The notes beneath the pieces are model-generated. The model worked only from the letters and a program-made list of their open reading frames with translations, did no database searches and was not told the DNA's origin. The translations under genes and the position numbers were made by a program. From assembly GCF_005869225.1 (NCBI RefSeq), contig NZ_SWFP01000017.1:1-52377 (forward strand): a DNA stretch of 52,377 bases, written 5' to 3'. Below, in pieces: positions 1-9,100 of this stretch (the stretch's first letter is position 1; every line of letters starts with the position of its first letter). Source of the stretch: Dyadobacter bucti (GTDB lineage Bacteria > Bacteroidota > Bacteroidia > Cytophagales > Spirosomataceae).

Positions 1-77
1 GCCAACATTCTCGTTACTTCCTGCTTAAACTCAGCATCATAACTCTTTCGGGTTTTGCTCTCTTTCTGAACTCCCAT
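1..77 (-). CDS. IS3-family transposase OrfA, N-terminal fragment (runs off window)
   Basis: Read leftward from an ATG at 77, the frame encodes 25 residues that include KTRKSYDAEFKQEVTRML, the usual opening of the small helix-turn-helix OrfA of IS3-family transposases. An in-frame stop just upstream fixes the start. OrfA binds the terminal repeats, and in this family a programmed frameshift joins it to the DDE catalytic OrfB, which is not visible here. The copy at the right edge is identical. Confidence in the family is high, but activity of the element cannot be judged. Confidence 0.8.
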   Translation of the reverse strand, partial: MGVQKESKTRKSYDAEFKQEVTRML

Positions 78-126
78 TTTGCATCATGTTGTGCAAAAAT
101 GTGTGCCGCTTTCGGGAGCCACCTCA
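1..126 (-). mobile_element. IS3-like element, left terminal 126 bp (partial)
   Basis: These bases are the exact reverse complement of 52252-52377. The match stops at 126/127, where the reverse-complement strand begins TGAGGTGGCTCCCGAAAGC. A 5'-TG terminus and an OrfA-type reading frame starting 49 bp inside are as expected for the left end of an IS3-family element. The rest of the element lies outside the window. No target duplication can be scored because only one end is visible. Confidence 0.85.
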
Positions 127-1325
127 GATCTGCTTATTTTGAACCAATCGTTTTTCTAAATCTATGGCATAAACAATGGTCTTTCTTTGAAGCAAATTGG
201 AGCAAGCCGTATTCTGTTGTAGAAACACTGAAGTCTCTAAGACTTAGTGAAGAACAAAAGCATATTCTTTTTGGATTTATCTTAAAGTTTTATGGAGGCT
301 ATCCAATTCAACATATCTCTACTAATTCTGCTGTAGCTTTAAGACTTTTAGAGAAAGCATTTCTTAGTTTCCCGCATGATTCTCCGGAAAAGTTATATTG
401 CTTGCATTCGTCCCATGTGCGTGTCCCTACTATTTTGCCCGAAAATGAAACCATCGTATACAAATATGACGAGGGCGATGTCAAGGTCTTATCTGCTGAC
501 AATGATTTGGACTTTTATTTTAGTGTACGCAATATTCCTAATAGTGAACTTGTCTTTCAGACATTCGAGTATTTTGAAACTGGCCCACGCAGAGGTACTT
601 TTATGCCATTGATATTTTTAAATTTGCTTTGGGAGCAACAAGGCTGTACACGTCGAAATTTAAAAGGAAAGGTCAATTCGACTTTGGAAGTATTGAAATC
701 ATTGCCACTCGATGAAGAACAAAAGCATATTTTATTCGGATTCATATTGAAATGGAAAGGAGGGTACCCAATTCAGGTTTTTGATGCAGAGGAAAAGATT
801 TTTTATAAGCTTTTGGAAGACGAATTTTTGAGGTATTCCGAACAAACTCCGGAAAAATGGTTTTGCTCAAAAAAATATTGGGTTGAAAGCCAACAAAAAA
901 CATTTCTCCCTAATCAATCAGTCGAAAGAGAATCAAGCTTAAATCTACCGGATTATGTTCAAATTGAAGTCCATCAACCGGAAGAAGACCGACTAAGAAT
1001 TGAATTATGTAGATACTATTTTGATAAGTTTCACGAAGAAAAAAATATCGATCCGGGTAAAGTATTTAAATTGCTCAATGAGAACAAGCTACCATACCGA
1101 ATAGCATTGTTAAATATTACCGGATATTTAGACTTTTTAAAGAAAGAATTTGCTAATGGAATTGATAGGAAACTTCATCAATTGTTGGGAAAGATTCTAT
1201 CATCGCATGAGCGAAAAGTAAGAGGAAATATACTAGTTCTTAACCCTAAGTCCATTGAGGATCGAAAAGCATACACTAGCCATGGTCATGTGAGCAAAGC
1301 AGAAAATGATCTAATGGGACTATAA
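99..1325 (+). CDS. Uncharacterised mobile-element-type protein with internal duplication, 5' end replaced by IS
   Basis: This open frame of 408 codons begins inside the IS end (ATG at 99), and the frame stays open further upstream through the IS, so native codons start only at 127 and the true N-terminus is lost. The protein contains two copies of a unit of about 90 residues (about 15-101 and 168-256). Both carry EEQKHILFGFILK followed by GGYPIQ, and both end in PEK-[LW]-[YF]-C. The C-terminal third (about 300-408), with a VRGNILVLNPKS-type stretch, resembles proteins I associate with Bacteroidota integrative elements. This is a family impression, not a domain hit. The region is visibly more AT-rich than the rest of the window. 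The helix-turn-helix gene at 1401 follows on the same strand. No function can be assigned. Confidence 0.6.
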   Translation: MCAAFGSHLRSAYFEPIVFLNLWHKQWSFFEANWSKPYSVVETLKSLRLSEEQKHILFGFILKFYGGYPIQHISTNSAVALRLLEKAFLSFPHDSPEKLYCLHSSHVRVPTILPENETIVYKYDEGDVKVLSADNDLDFYFSVRNIPNSELVFQTFEYFETGPRRGTFMPLIFLNLLWEQQGCTRRNLKGKVNSTLEVLKSLPLDEEQKHILFGFILKWKGGYPIQVFDAEEKIFYKLLEDEFLRYSEQTPEKWFCSKKYWVESQQKTFLPNQSVERESSLNLPDYVQIEVHQPEEDRLRIELCRYYFDKFHEEKNIDPGKVFKLLNENKLPYRIALLNITGYLDFLKKEFANGIDRKLHQLLGKILSSHERKVRGNILVLNPKSIEDRKAYTSHGHVSKAENDLMGL

Positions 1326-1370
1326 ATAGGGACTATTGTCGGTTAGCAGCCCCAAATCGCCCTCCTAATG

Positions 1371-1401
1371 TTGCAAAGTATTTAAAAACATAACTTTGCA
1401 A
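1371..1401 (+). promoter_or_regulatory. Promoter with inverted repeat for the gene at 1401
   Basis: A -7 box TAACTTTG (1391-1398, matching TAnnTTTG) lies 17 bp after a TTG (1371-1373). TTGCAAAGT (1371-1379) and ACTTTGCAA (1393-1401) are perfect 9-bp inverted arms around a 13-bp spacer and cover both promoter elements. The ATG starts 3 bp after the -7 box, so the transcript would be leaderless or nearly so. Confidence 0.55.
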
Positions 1402-1703
1402 TGGCAAATAAACAATCTGTTATCGTATCCGCGATTGGAGTGATTCCCAATCGTTCACATTCAAGCCGCAGCGTATTTGACAACTACAAGAATCAATTAG
1501 AAGTTGTCTATTCTTACCTCAGTGAACATATCGCAACAGCAACGATGATCTCGATAGCCACGGGAATTCCTCAAAAAAACATCTGTCGGTACAAAAGAAA
1601 ATTGGAAAAGGCTGGTCTTGTTTATCAGGCTGAGCTGGGGATATGTGAGGTAACTGGATACAGCGCATGGTACCTGTGTGCAATTTCCAATCACGAAGAC
1701 TAG
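1401..1703 (+). CDS. Small winged/helix-turn-helix DNA-binding protein
   Basis: This 100-aa protein has a predicted helix-turn-helix at about residues 35-78, with the segment ATATMISIATGIPQKNICRY followed by a basic helix (KRKLEKAG) and a wing-like end. Similar 90-110 aa proteins are frequent in Bacteroidota accessory and conjugative regions. That family link is from memory. The start is set by the ATG directly after a strong -7 box. It lies 75 bp after the truncated gene and both are AT-rich, so they are probably remnants of one mobile element. It may autoregulate through the inverted repeat overlapping its promoter (inference). It converges on the giant gene ending at 1852. Confidence 0.6.
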   Translation: MANKQSVIVSAIGVIPNRSHSSRSVFDNYKNQLEVVYSYLSEHIATATMISIATGIPQKNICRYKRKLEKAGLVYQAELGICEVTGYSAWYLCAISNHED

Positions 1704-1736
1704 AAGCTACAACTAGTACAAAAAATTAAAATTTTG

Positions 1737-1775
1737 CACCTGCGAAATCGTCGTGAAAAGTCGATCTCGCAGGTG
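1737..1775 (-). terminator. Hairpin between convergent genes, probable terminator
   Basis: CACCTGCGA (1737-1745) pairs with TCGCAGGTG (1767-1775), and an inner ATCG/CGAT extends the stem past one mismatch around an 11-nt loop. On the minus strand it is followed by a T-rich run (positions 1736 down to 1718), which suits termination of the leftward giant gene ending at 1852. It may also act on the rightward gene. Confidence 0.6.
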
Positions 1776-1851
1776 AATTTGAAAAAAGCACTATTTTATC
1801 CGTCAACTTCGGCAGTTATCACATCTGAACTAGTCATTTAAACCAATCCCT

Positions 1852-4800
1852 CTACTCCTTCACAACCCTAAAACTCCTTTCCCCCTTCAAACCTCCAACC
1901 CTCATCAAATAACTCCCGGAGGGGTACGCCTTCATATCTACCTCTGTATCGGTTTCTGAAATCGTTTTTGTCCAGAGCAGCATTCCGCTGGTATTGTATA
2001 GGGTAAGCTGCCTTTTGGCGGCGGTTTTGAAATGTAGTATTACCAGGCCATTGGTTGGATTGGGGCCGAAGGTGATGGGTTCGGCGTTTTGGGCGGGTTC
2101 CGTGCCCAGGATTACTTCCACTCTGATCGTCGATGGTTCGCTGATCGTTCCGGTGCCGCAGCCGTTGGAGACGGACAGTAATTTGAAATAGGCCTGTGGC
2201 TCCTTGCTGGTGATGAGCAGGGTGTCGGGGGTGATTTCGGCGTAACGCTGGGTGGCACCGAAGTCGTTGCCATAGTTGTATCGCCAGGGGCCGGTGCCTG
2301 TGAGCAATACTACGGCCTTGGCTTTTCCATTTTCGTCGAGCGTAGCATGGTTGCTGGCAAAAGAGGCGGTTGCTTTGGTGCCGAACAGCATGATCTGCTG
2401 GTAATCGCTGGAAGCAGTGTTGGCATCACTTGCGGCCAGACGGATCCGGTAGAACTCCGTTGTTGAAAAACTGGGGGGAATGAAGGCCCTGAGCGGCGAT
2501 CCACTGCCCGTTGCCGTCAGGGATTTAGCGAGTTTTCCCTGGCTGTCGTAAAACTGGACAGTGAATTTATTGCCAGCCGAGAACGTCCCGGTCGTTGAAT
2601 AATAGACCAATAACGTATCATTTTCGCAGAAAGGATTTGGAATGTTGAAACCCGTAATGCGGACTGTTCTTGCAGACGGCGGATTAACCGTCACAGTCGC
2701 ACTTCCCGACGCCCTGGCGGTGCCGCAGCTGCCTGTGGCCGACGTGATGGAGAATGTGGTAGTAGCAGGAGGGGTTATGTACACATAGTGGGATGAGCCC
2801 GTGCCCCAGGGGGAGTAGGTGGTTTTTGTACCATCCGAAAAGGTAACATCGAGCGGGATGTTGCCTCCATTGGTCGACCGGATCAGAAGATAAGTAAAAT
2901 CACCCGTGTTAATAGTTGTGGTGCCGGTCAGTTGGAGATCCGGTGTCTGATAAATGCTAACCTCCAGGGATTCTGAAATTTCGGAACCGGTGATGTAACA
3001 TACAAGCGCATAGGAGCCGCCTGGAAACGTGGTAGATATCGGAAATGACACGGTACCTGTGGTAGCAGTGACGGAGGGTAGTTCAAATCGTGTTCCATTG
3101 TTATTTCTGAGATAAAAACCGATTTTTTCTCCCTGAGGAACGTCGCCGCCCACCTGGTATTTTACGTTGATGCTTTCACCGAGGCATACGTTGTTTTTGT
3201 CAGCCTGGAAAGTGATGATCCGCGGCCTGACCCGTACACTTGCACTGCCCGATACGGAGCCGTATCCGCATTGGTTACTCACAGATTGCAGTTGAAAAAC
3301 CGTAGAGTTCGCAAGTGCGTACGACTGCGTGTACTTCGGTTCGGTTGAAGTAAGATTGCCTTGCCCATTCAGGATCATATCCCACGGGCCTCCGCCTGTG
3401 AGGTTATAGTCGATGTATGCCGACTGGCCGTAATCGATTTCGGCGTAAAATGGATCATTGAGCGAAATTGTCGCGGTAGGTTTTTTGTTTACATAAAATC
3501 TTTTACTTCCTGCATCATTGATGCCGTCTGTCAGGATGCGGACATAATACTCGCCTTCCATCGATTCCGGGATAATGTATCTGAAATCATCCAGCGTCGT
3601 TTTTGAAGCAACAGTTGTAAAATTATCAAATGTTTTCCCGACCTGAAGATGATAGGTAGTGCCTGCCGGAGGAGTGCCTTTTTCTATGTTGAAAGGGACA
3701 ATCATTTCCTCGCCCGTGCAGAAGCGTTTGTCGGTAGGAAAATACTTCATCGAAAGGTTGTAACCGGCCTGGTATAAATACATCGTTTTGTTAACTTCGG
3801 TTGTGCCGCATGAGTTGCTCAGCGATTTCAGCGTGTAGGCTGTCACTTTGGACTTGGGAATCTCCGGATAAAAAGCGTCATATTGCAGCACCTGCTTGAA
3901 ATGGTAGTCCTTTACGCCGTCTGTGTATTCTGCCGTGTAAGGGGAGTAGCTGTTCAACTGGGTGTAGATGGAAGGTTTTTGGTCCACTGCGAATATCCAG
4001 GGTTTCTCGGGCGTTGACCAGTCCAGCTGGGCGAGATAGCTTAAAGTCGGTTTTTTGTCGATGATCACCCGCAAACCCGCGGCAGCCTGGATCGCAGGTC
4101 TGGTGGAATTGACCAGTATCGTGATATAACCGTCAACGGCCAGGCCCGAAGCAGCTATTTTGTAGCGGCCCGGTTTTGTTACGGTCAGCAGGTTTGTTGC
4201 ATAATAGTCTTTGCTAATCTGAAATTCGTTGCCTTCTTCAAATTGTCCGAAAGTTTCAAAAGACACCTCGATACTGTCGGGTTCGCAGTAGTATTTCTGT
4301 GTGGGCGGATGTACCACAATGGCGGGCGCCGTACCAGTGAACGGATTGACGATCAGATCCATCTTCACCGGATCGTTATTGGTGTAGCAGCCGTTTGCGA
4401 CGGATTTGGGGCCGTATGCGCCCGTAGCCGGAACGAAGATGTGCTGCGCCAACAGGTTGTAATCTGCCGACATCTTTTCTCCTTTGATGTCTGTCACCGT
4501 ATAAGGAACGCCTCCCGAAACATTGAGTGCATACTCAAAATACTGGGGGCCTGTCATGGTCCGGGGATGGTAGGTCTGGTAACCGACTCTCGGTATGCCC
4601 CGGATATTGAAACCAGACCTGTACTGAGACGTAAGCGACGGACTGGACGTTTTGATCCTGAAAGATCTGATGTTAAAATAACCCTCCGTAATCCATTCCG
4701 CGGGCGAGTGGGGGATCAGAAATTCGATGGAGTCGTTCACTATTTTTGCTTCAAATTCATAAGTCGTATTGTTGTAGGTACGGCCCTCTACCGTAAATTT

Positions 4801-6108
4801 TGTATTGGCAGTCAGTACGGCATTGGTGATAAACGGAAGTCGTAGTTTTTGGTTTTCACACACTTCCCATTGTTGATCCGCAGGTGCGTCGATGGCGATG
4901 CCGGCCGGCACGGTTGCTACCACGGTTTGCTTGGGGAGGTCGGTAGTCACCCCGCAGCCGGTCTGCAGCGAGCGGATCGAGAATGTTTCTGTTTTGACAG
5001 GATATACAGCGATACTGCGGTTTTGATCCAGCGTATAGGAATTACCGTTGTTCAGTTCAATGGTATAAGGTTCAGGGCCTGAAACATTGAACCCCAGCGA
5101 AAAGGGCTGCCCGATAGTTGCCGATTCACTCTGACTCTGGAATGAGGCAACCGGCTTTTTGTAAATGGTGACCGGTGCGAGATAGGAACTCACCAATGCC
5201 GGGTTATCGACCAGCACAGCTATTTGGAATGAAGCCGCATACTCCAGGATATTTTCGGGAATGCGTGCCGCCAGCACACCATTGCTTTTTCTGGTGGCAG
5301 GTACTTCGTAGATCTTTTGGGCATTGACATCGGAATTGGGATTGAAAAAACGCAGCCGGAAAGTAGCGGTTTCGGGGATCGTGCCACCTGAGACGGCATA
5401 ACTCAGCTCAACATTGCTGCCTTCACAAATAGCGTTCGGATTGTTGATCCTGAGAGGAACGATCGATATCGGGTTAATGGTCGTTTTTACTTTCCCCGAG
5501 AACGGAACGGGAACATTGCAACTGTTTACAGCTTTGACGATAAAAATCTCGGCTGGCTTTGATGCTACCATACTAATTGTTTGCTGGTAATAAGGAGAGG
5601 GGGCTATTTGCCGCACGGAGCTGTCGTTGAGCGTAATCGTGATCGGATTGTTGCCACTTGCATTTACATTAAAAATGAAGCTCATCCCGGTGTTCAAAGT
5701 GTCCGTATAACCACTCTGGCCGGCGATGGAAATTGCTCCGCGGCTTAACCAGGAATTGGCGTATAAACCGGTCTGAGTGGCCGGGCTGGTTGTCGATATC
5801 CGGTAATTGATCCGGTCGTAGGTTTCAGTAATTTCGCTTCCGACGCTAAAAACCAGGTTGCCGTTTTCAAGGACAGCTTCGTATTTACCGAGCAGCTTGT
5901 TGTTATCGTAGTAGGACGAAAGCTCCACGAAGAACCGGTTGTTGTCATTGAAATCGCCAAAGATCTGAACAGGGATTTTGGTTTGGGTCTCCGCGCAAAT
6001 CCGGCCATTGTAATAGTCTGTAGGATATACCTGGGGAGTAGCAACCTGACCAACGGCGGCGTAACAGAGTAAAGACAGTCCTGCCAGCAGCAGACATTTT
6101 AATTTCAT
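1852..6108 (-). CDS. Giant secreted protein, seven two-domain units and T9SS sorting domain (copy 2)
   Basis: The 1418-aa protein begins with a signal peptide (about 1-21, ending AAVGQ) and ends with a type A T9SS sorting domain (about 1340-1418; FGPNPTNG motif, YPSGSYLMRV turn, final RVVKE). Between them are seven repeating pairs of beta-rich domains. Domain A opens with a cysteine (for example ICEGSN, VCLGES) and leads into a G-x-F-x-x-G-N-x-F strand; domain B ends in S-x-x-C-G-like motifs (TGCG, NQCG, GSCG). Each domain has one cysteine, 14 in all, plus one extra in unit 6. It lies 24 bp downstream of a colinear paralogue on the same strand, so the two are probably one operon. By family knowledge, such proteins are exported through the Sec system and then T9SS to the cell surface or medium. 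Adhesion is a guess. No catalytic motif is visible. Confidence 0.85.
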   Translation of the reverse strand: MKLKCLLLAGLSLLCYAAVGQVATPQVYPTDYYNGRICAETQTKIPVQIFGDFNDNNRFFVELSSYYDNNKLLGKYEAVLENGNLVFSVGSEITETYDRINYRISTTSPATQTGLYANSWLSRGAISIAGQSGYTDTLNTGMSFIFNVNASGNNPITITLNDSSVRQIAPSPYYQQTISMVASKPAEIFIVKAVNSCNVPVPFSGKVKTTINPISIVPLRINNPNAICEGSNVELSYAVSGGTIPETATFRLRFFNPNSDVNAQKIYEVPATRKSNGVLAARIPENILEYAASFQIAVLVDNPALVSSYLAPVTIYKKPVASFQSQSESATIGQPFSLGFNVSGPEPYTIELNNGNSYTLDQNRSIAVYPVKTETFSIRSLQTGCGVTTDLPKQTVVATVPAGIAIDAPADQQWEVCENQKLRLPFITNAVLTANTKFTVEGRTYNNTTYEFEAKIVNDSIEFLIPHSPAEWITEGYFNIRSFRIKTSSPSLTSQYRSGFNIRGIPRVGYQTYHPRTMTGPQYFEYALNVSGGVPYTVTDIKGEKMSADYNLLAQHIFVPATGAYGPKSVANGCYTNNDPVKMDLIVNPFTGTAPAIVVHPPTQKYYCEPDSIEVSFETFGQFEEGNEFQISKDYYATNLLTVTKPGRYKIAASGLAVDGYITILVNSTRPAIQAAAGLRVIIDKKPTLSYLAQLDWSTPEKPWIFAVDQKPSIYTQLNSYSPYTAEYTDGVKDYHFKQVLQYDAFYPEIPKSKVTAYTLKSLSNSCGTTEVNKTMYLYQAGYNLSMKYFPTDKRFCTGEEMIVPFNIEKGTPPAGTTYHLQVGKTFDNFTTVASKTTLDDFRYIIPESMEGEYYVRILTDGINDAGSKRFYVNKKPTATISLNDPFYAEIDYGQSAYIDYNLTGGGPWDMILNGQGNLTSTEPKYTQSYALANSTVFQLQSVSNQCGYGSVSGSASVRVRPRIITFQADKNNVCLGESINVKYQVGGDVPQGEKIGFYLRNNNGTRFELPSVTATTGTVSFPISTTFPGGSYALVCYITGSEISESLEVSIYQTPDLQLTGTTTINTGDFTYLLIRSTNGGNIPLDVTFSDGTKTTYSPWGTGSSHYVYITPPATTTFSITSATGSCGTARASGSATVTVNPPSARTVRITGFNIPNPFCENDTLLVYYSTTGTFSAGNKFTVQFYDSQGKLAKSLTATGSGSPLRAFIPPSFSTTEFYRIRLAASDANTASSDYQQIMLFGTKATASFASNHATLDENGKAKAVVLLTGTGPWRYNYGNDFGATQRYAEITPDTLLITSKEPQAYFKLLSVSNGCGTGTISEPSTIRVEVILGTEPAQNAEPITFGPNPTNGLVILHFKTAAKRQLTLYNTSGMLLWTKTISETDTEVDMKAYPSGSYLMRVGGLKGERSFRVVKE

Positions 6109-6132
6109 TTTGAAGAAGTTTTACTGTAGTTT

Positions 6133-9100
6133 TTAGTATTTCACAATCCGGTATGTGGCCAAATTCTGTTTTTTTCTGACCTGCAAAAGGTAGGTACCCG
6201 CCGGGAACGCCGACAGATCGACAGTCGCGTCCTTGCCGGTATATTTGCCTGAGAAGATCTTCTGCCCGGCCACATTCAGGATGTCCAGGTTTCTTGCTGC
6301 TCCGTCTTCAAACCGCAGCAATAGTGAGCCGGCAGTAGGGTTGGGGCCGAAACCAATGACTTCCCCCACGGGTTCCGTAGCTGTGATGAGCTCGATCCTG
6401 AGTGTCGACGGTTCGTCGATTGTACCGGGCCCGCATTCATTGCTCAGTTGTGAGATCTTGTATGCGGCCAGTGGCGTAAGCGGCGCCAGGGTGATCGTGT
6501 CGGAATAACTGGCTGTATACCGATACCGTGAAAAATTGTCGTCGCCAAAGCGGTAATCGAACGGGCTGCTGCCTTCAAGGCCTACTACCACGTTTACCGA
6601 CTGGCCGGCCTCGTAAAAAATAGAAGACGTAATTAGTTTTGCCCGGGCACGTTCCCCGATCCTGAATGTTTCTGAAAAGGTGCTGCCGCTTACCTTCTGA
6701 TCTTTCGAATGGAGGCGAAGCCGGTAGAAGCGGGACTGTTTGATCCCTGCCGGAATGATGGCCGTCACTGGCGAGGACTGACCGAAGGTGGGAAGCGAAA
6801 CGAAATTTTTGCCTGTGCTGTCTGAAATTTGTACATCATAATCGCCGGGATTTCCCTGGTAGCCCAGGTGGGTAAACGAAATCTGTATGGTATCCGAGTT
6901 GCACACATTCCAGCGTCGCAGGCCTTCAACCCGATATATTGAAAGCGATTGCGCCAGTTTAGGCTGTACAGTGATCGTCGCCGAGCCTGATACCTTGCCC
7001 GCGCCGCAAACACTTTGCATGGGTTTCAGAGTGTAGGTAATGGTGGCGGAAGGTGCTACCTTGATCTCCATAACGCCACCCGGGTAAGTGGCGTTGTTCA
7101 CGTACGATTTGCCGTCGGATAGTTCAAAAGCGGTATTGGGTGTAAACCTGGTATTCGAACGGACATAGATAACGGTGGACTCTCCGGCGGTAATGGTGTT
7201 GTCGCCAAACAGCGTCATGTCCGGCGTAGCATACAACTGGTAAAATACTGATCTGGAAAGTGTTAGCGATGCGATTTCAGCCTTGATTGAAAATAAATCA
7301 CCCGAGATGTTATCAGGTATGGTCAACTGGATGCGCCCCGAGGCGCTACGCACCGAATCCAGTTTGACGGTCCCACTTTTACTACCCGTGATAGAAACAA
7401 CCAGGTATGTATTTGCCGGTACTTCACCACCCCTGATCGCATAATCCAGCTCGATCTTCTGACCCGGACAGATGGACGGATCTGCATTTGCGGGGAATTT
7501 ACTGATTTCTAAAACCGGTCTGACCTTGACACTCACCGAGCCGCTGGCCGTTCCGTAACCGCAAGAATTCCATATTTTGGTGATCGTGAACGTCTGCGGG
7601 CCGGTTATGATGGGCGTGTAGGAACTGCCGCTGCCGGTCACCTCCTGTTGGTGCCCGTCGCTGTAAATGATTCCCAGGGGAGTATTGCCGGTTATTTCGC
7701 CTACCATATTTACCCAGCCACCATAGTCGACCGTGGCGCTGCTCATGCCGTAGTCAGGATAGCCTGTTTTCAAGGTCGCAGTTGGTGCCTTGCCGATGTT
7801 CATGAATCCGTTTTCGGAATAAATATTATCCGAGGAGTAAATTCGCATATAGTACATGCCAGCCTTCACATCGGGGGTAATAAACTTAAATACCTGCTCA
7901 TCGGTCACGGAAACCAGGTCGGTGAAAGAGCCGTTATTGCCGGAAGGAGAAATTTGCAGGGTGAATTTTGTGCCCGCCGCGGGCGTGCCGCTCTCGAATG
8001 AAAAGCTGACTTCTGTATCGGTACCTGCGCACCGCCAGTTACTGTAAATTCCCGGATTGATCAGGATCTTGTAGCCGATTCCGTAATAATAGGACGTGAC
8101 TTCACCATTCCAGACCCCGCATGCATTGGCAACCGATTTTAGTTTGAACTCCGTGGTTTTGCCGTTCTGTAAGGGTAACGGAACATGCGACATCCCGTTG
8201 TTGTTGCCAATGATCCTGCCTTCAATTCCATCTATCGCATACACCGTCGGACCGTAGGCGCTTGCGGAAACTGTGACACTCGGCGATTGGCCCAGATACA
8301 TTTTCTCAGGGTACTGCTGCGTGCCGGTAGGCGATAGGGACGGCTGCCGGGGCGGTAAGCCCAGGTAAATCCGCTCTGTTTCTGAAACCAGCCTGGGTAA
8401 AGATGAACTGAGCTGGAAGGTGGCATCGTAACCTCCTTCTTCCCATGCGGGCAGTTTGATTTTATGGATGCCCTGTCTGGTCACATTCCGGATCGTGTAG
8501 GAGGTGCTCTGTATGTTACTAATGTAGGATAACGTAAACTCGTTGCCGGTCTCAAACTGTCCGTTGAATGCGAGTTCCAACTCCACGCTGTCGCCTACGC
8601 ATTTGGTTTTTTTGGCCCATTTTATAAAAATACTTGGTGTGGTTCCGGCCGGATTCGCAACTTTTACCGGAAATGCGGGCGGATTGGTGTTGGTAAAACA
8701 GGCATTGGAAAGCTTTGACAGCTGGAAAGTCGTATCCCGTTTCACAAAGTACTGAAACCAGATGTTCCGGTAATCGTAAGTTTCCTTCGTCCCATTTGCA
8801 TGCTCGACCGTGTAGGGAGCCCCGCCACGAAGGTCGAAATCCAGCCGGATGGGCGAGGGAAACTGCACACCCCGCTCCGAATAATCGGCCATGAACATGG
8901 TCGGCGGGCTTTGGATCTTGATAACACCCGACCATTGTGAAGAAAGTGACGGATTGGCCGACACTATGCGCAAAGTATAGATATTCCCGTAATCGAGATC
9001 CGGGTCCTGGCTGTTGTTTTTAGGGATGAAAAATTGAAGGGAATCGCCCGCGACAGTGGCAGGGAACACGATCTTTTTCTCAGAATAGGTATTGCCCTCT

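Noticed and set aside
99..1325. RteC-type regulator
   Set aside because: The genomic setting suggested it, but the RteC motifs I know are not in the sequence.
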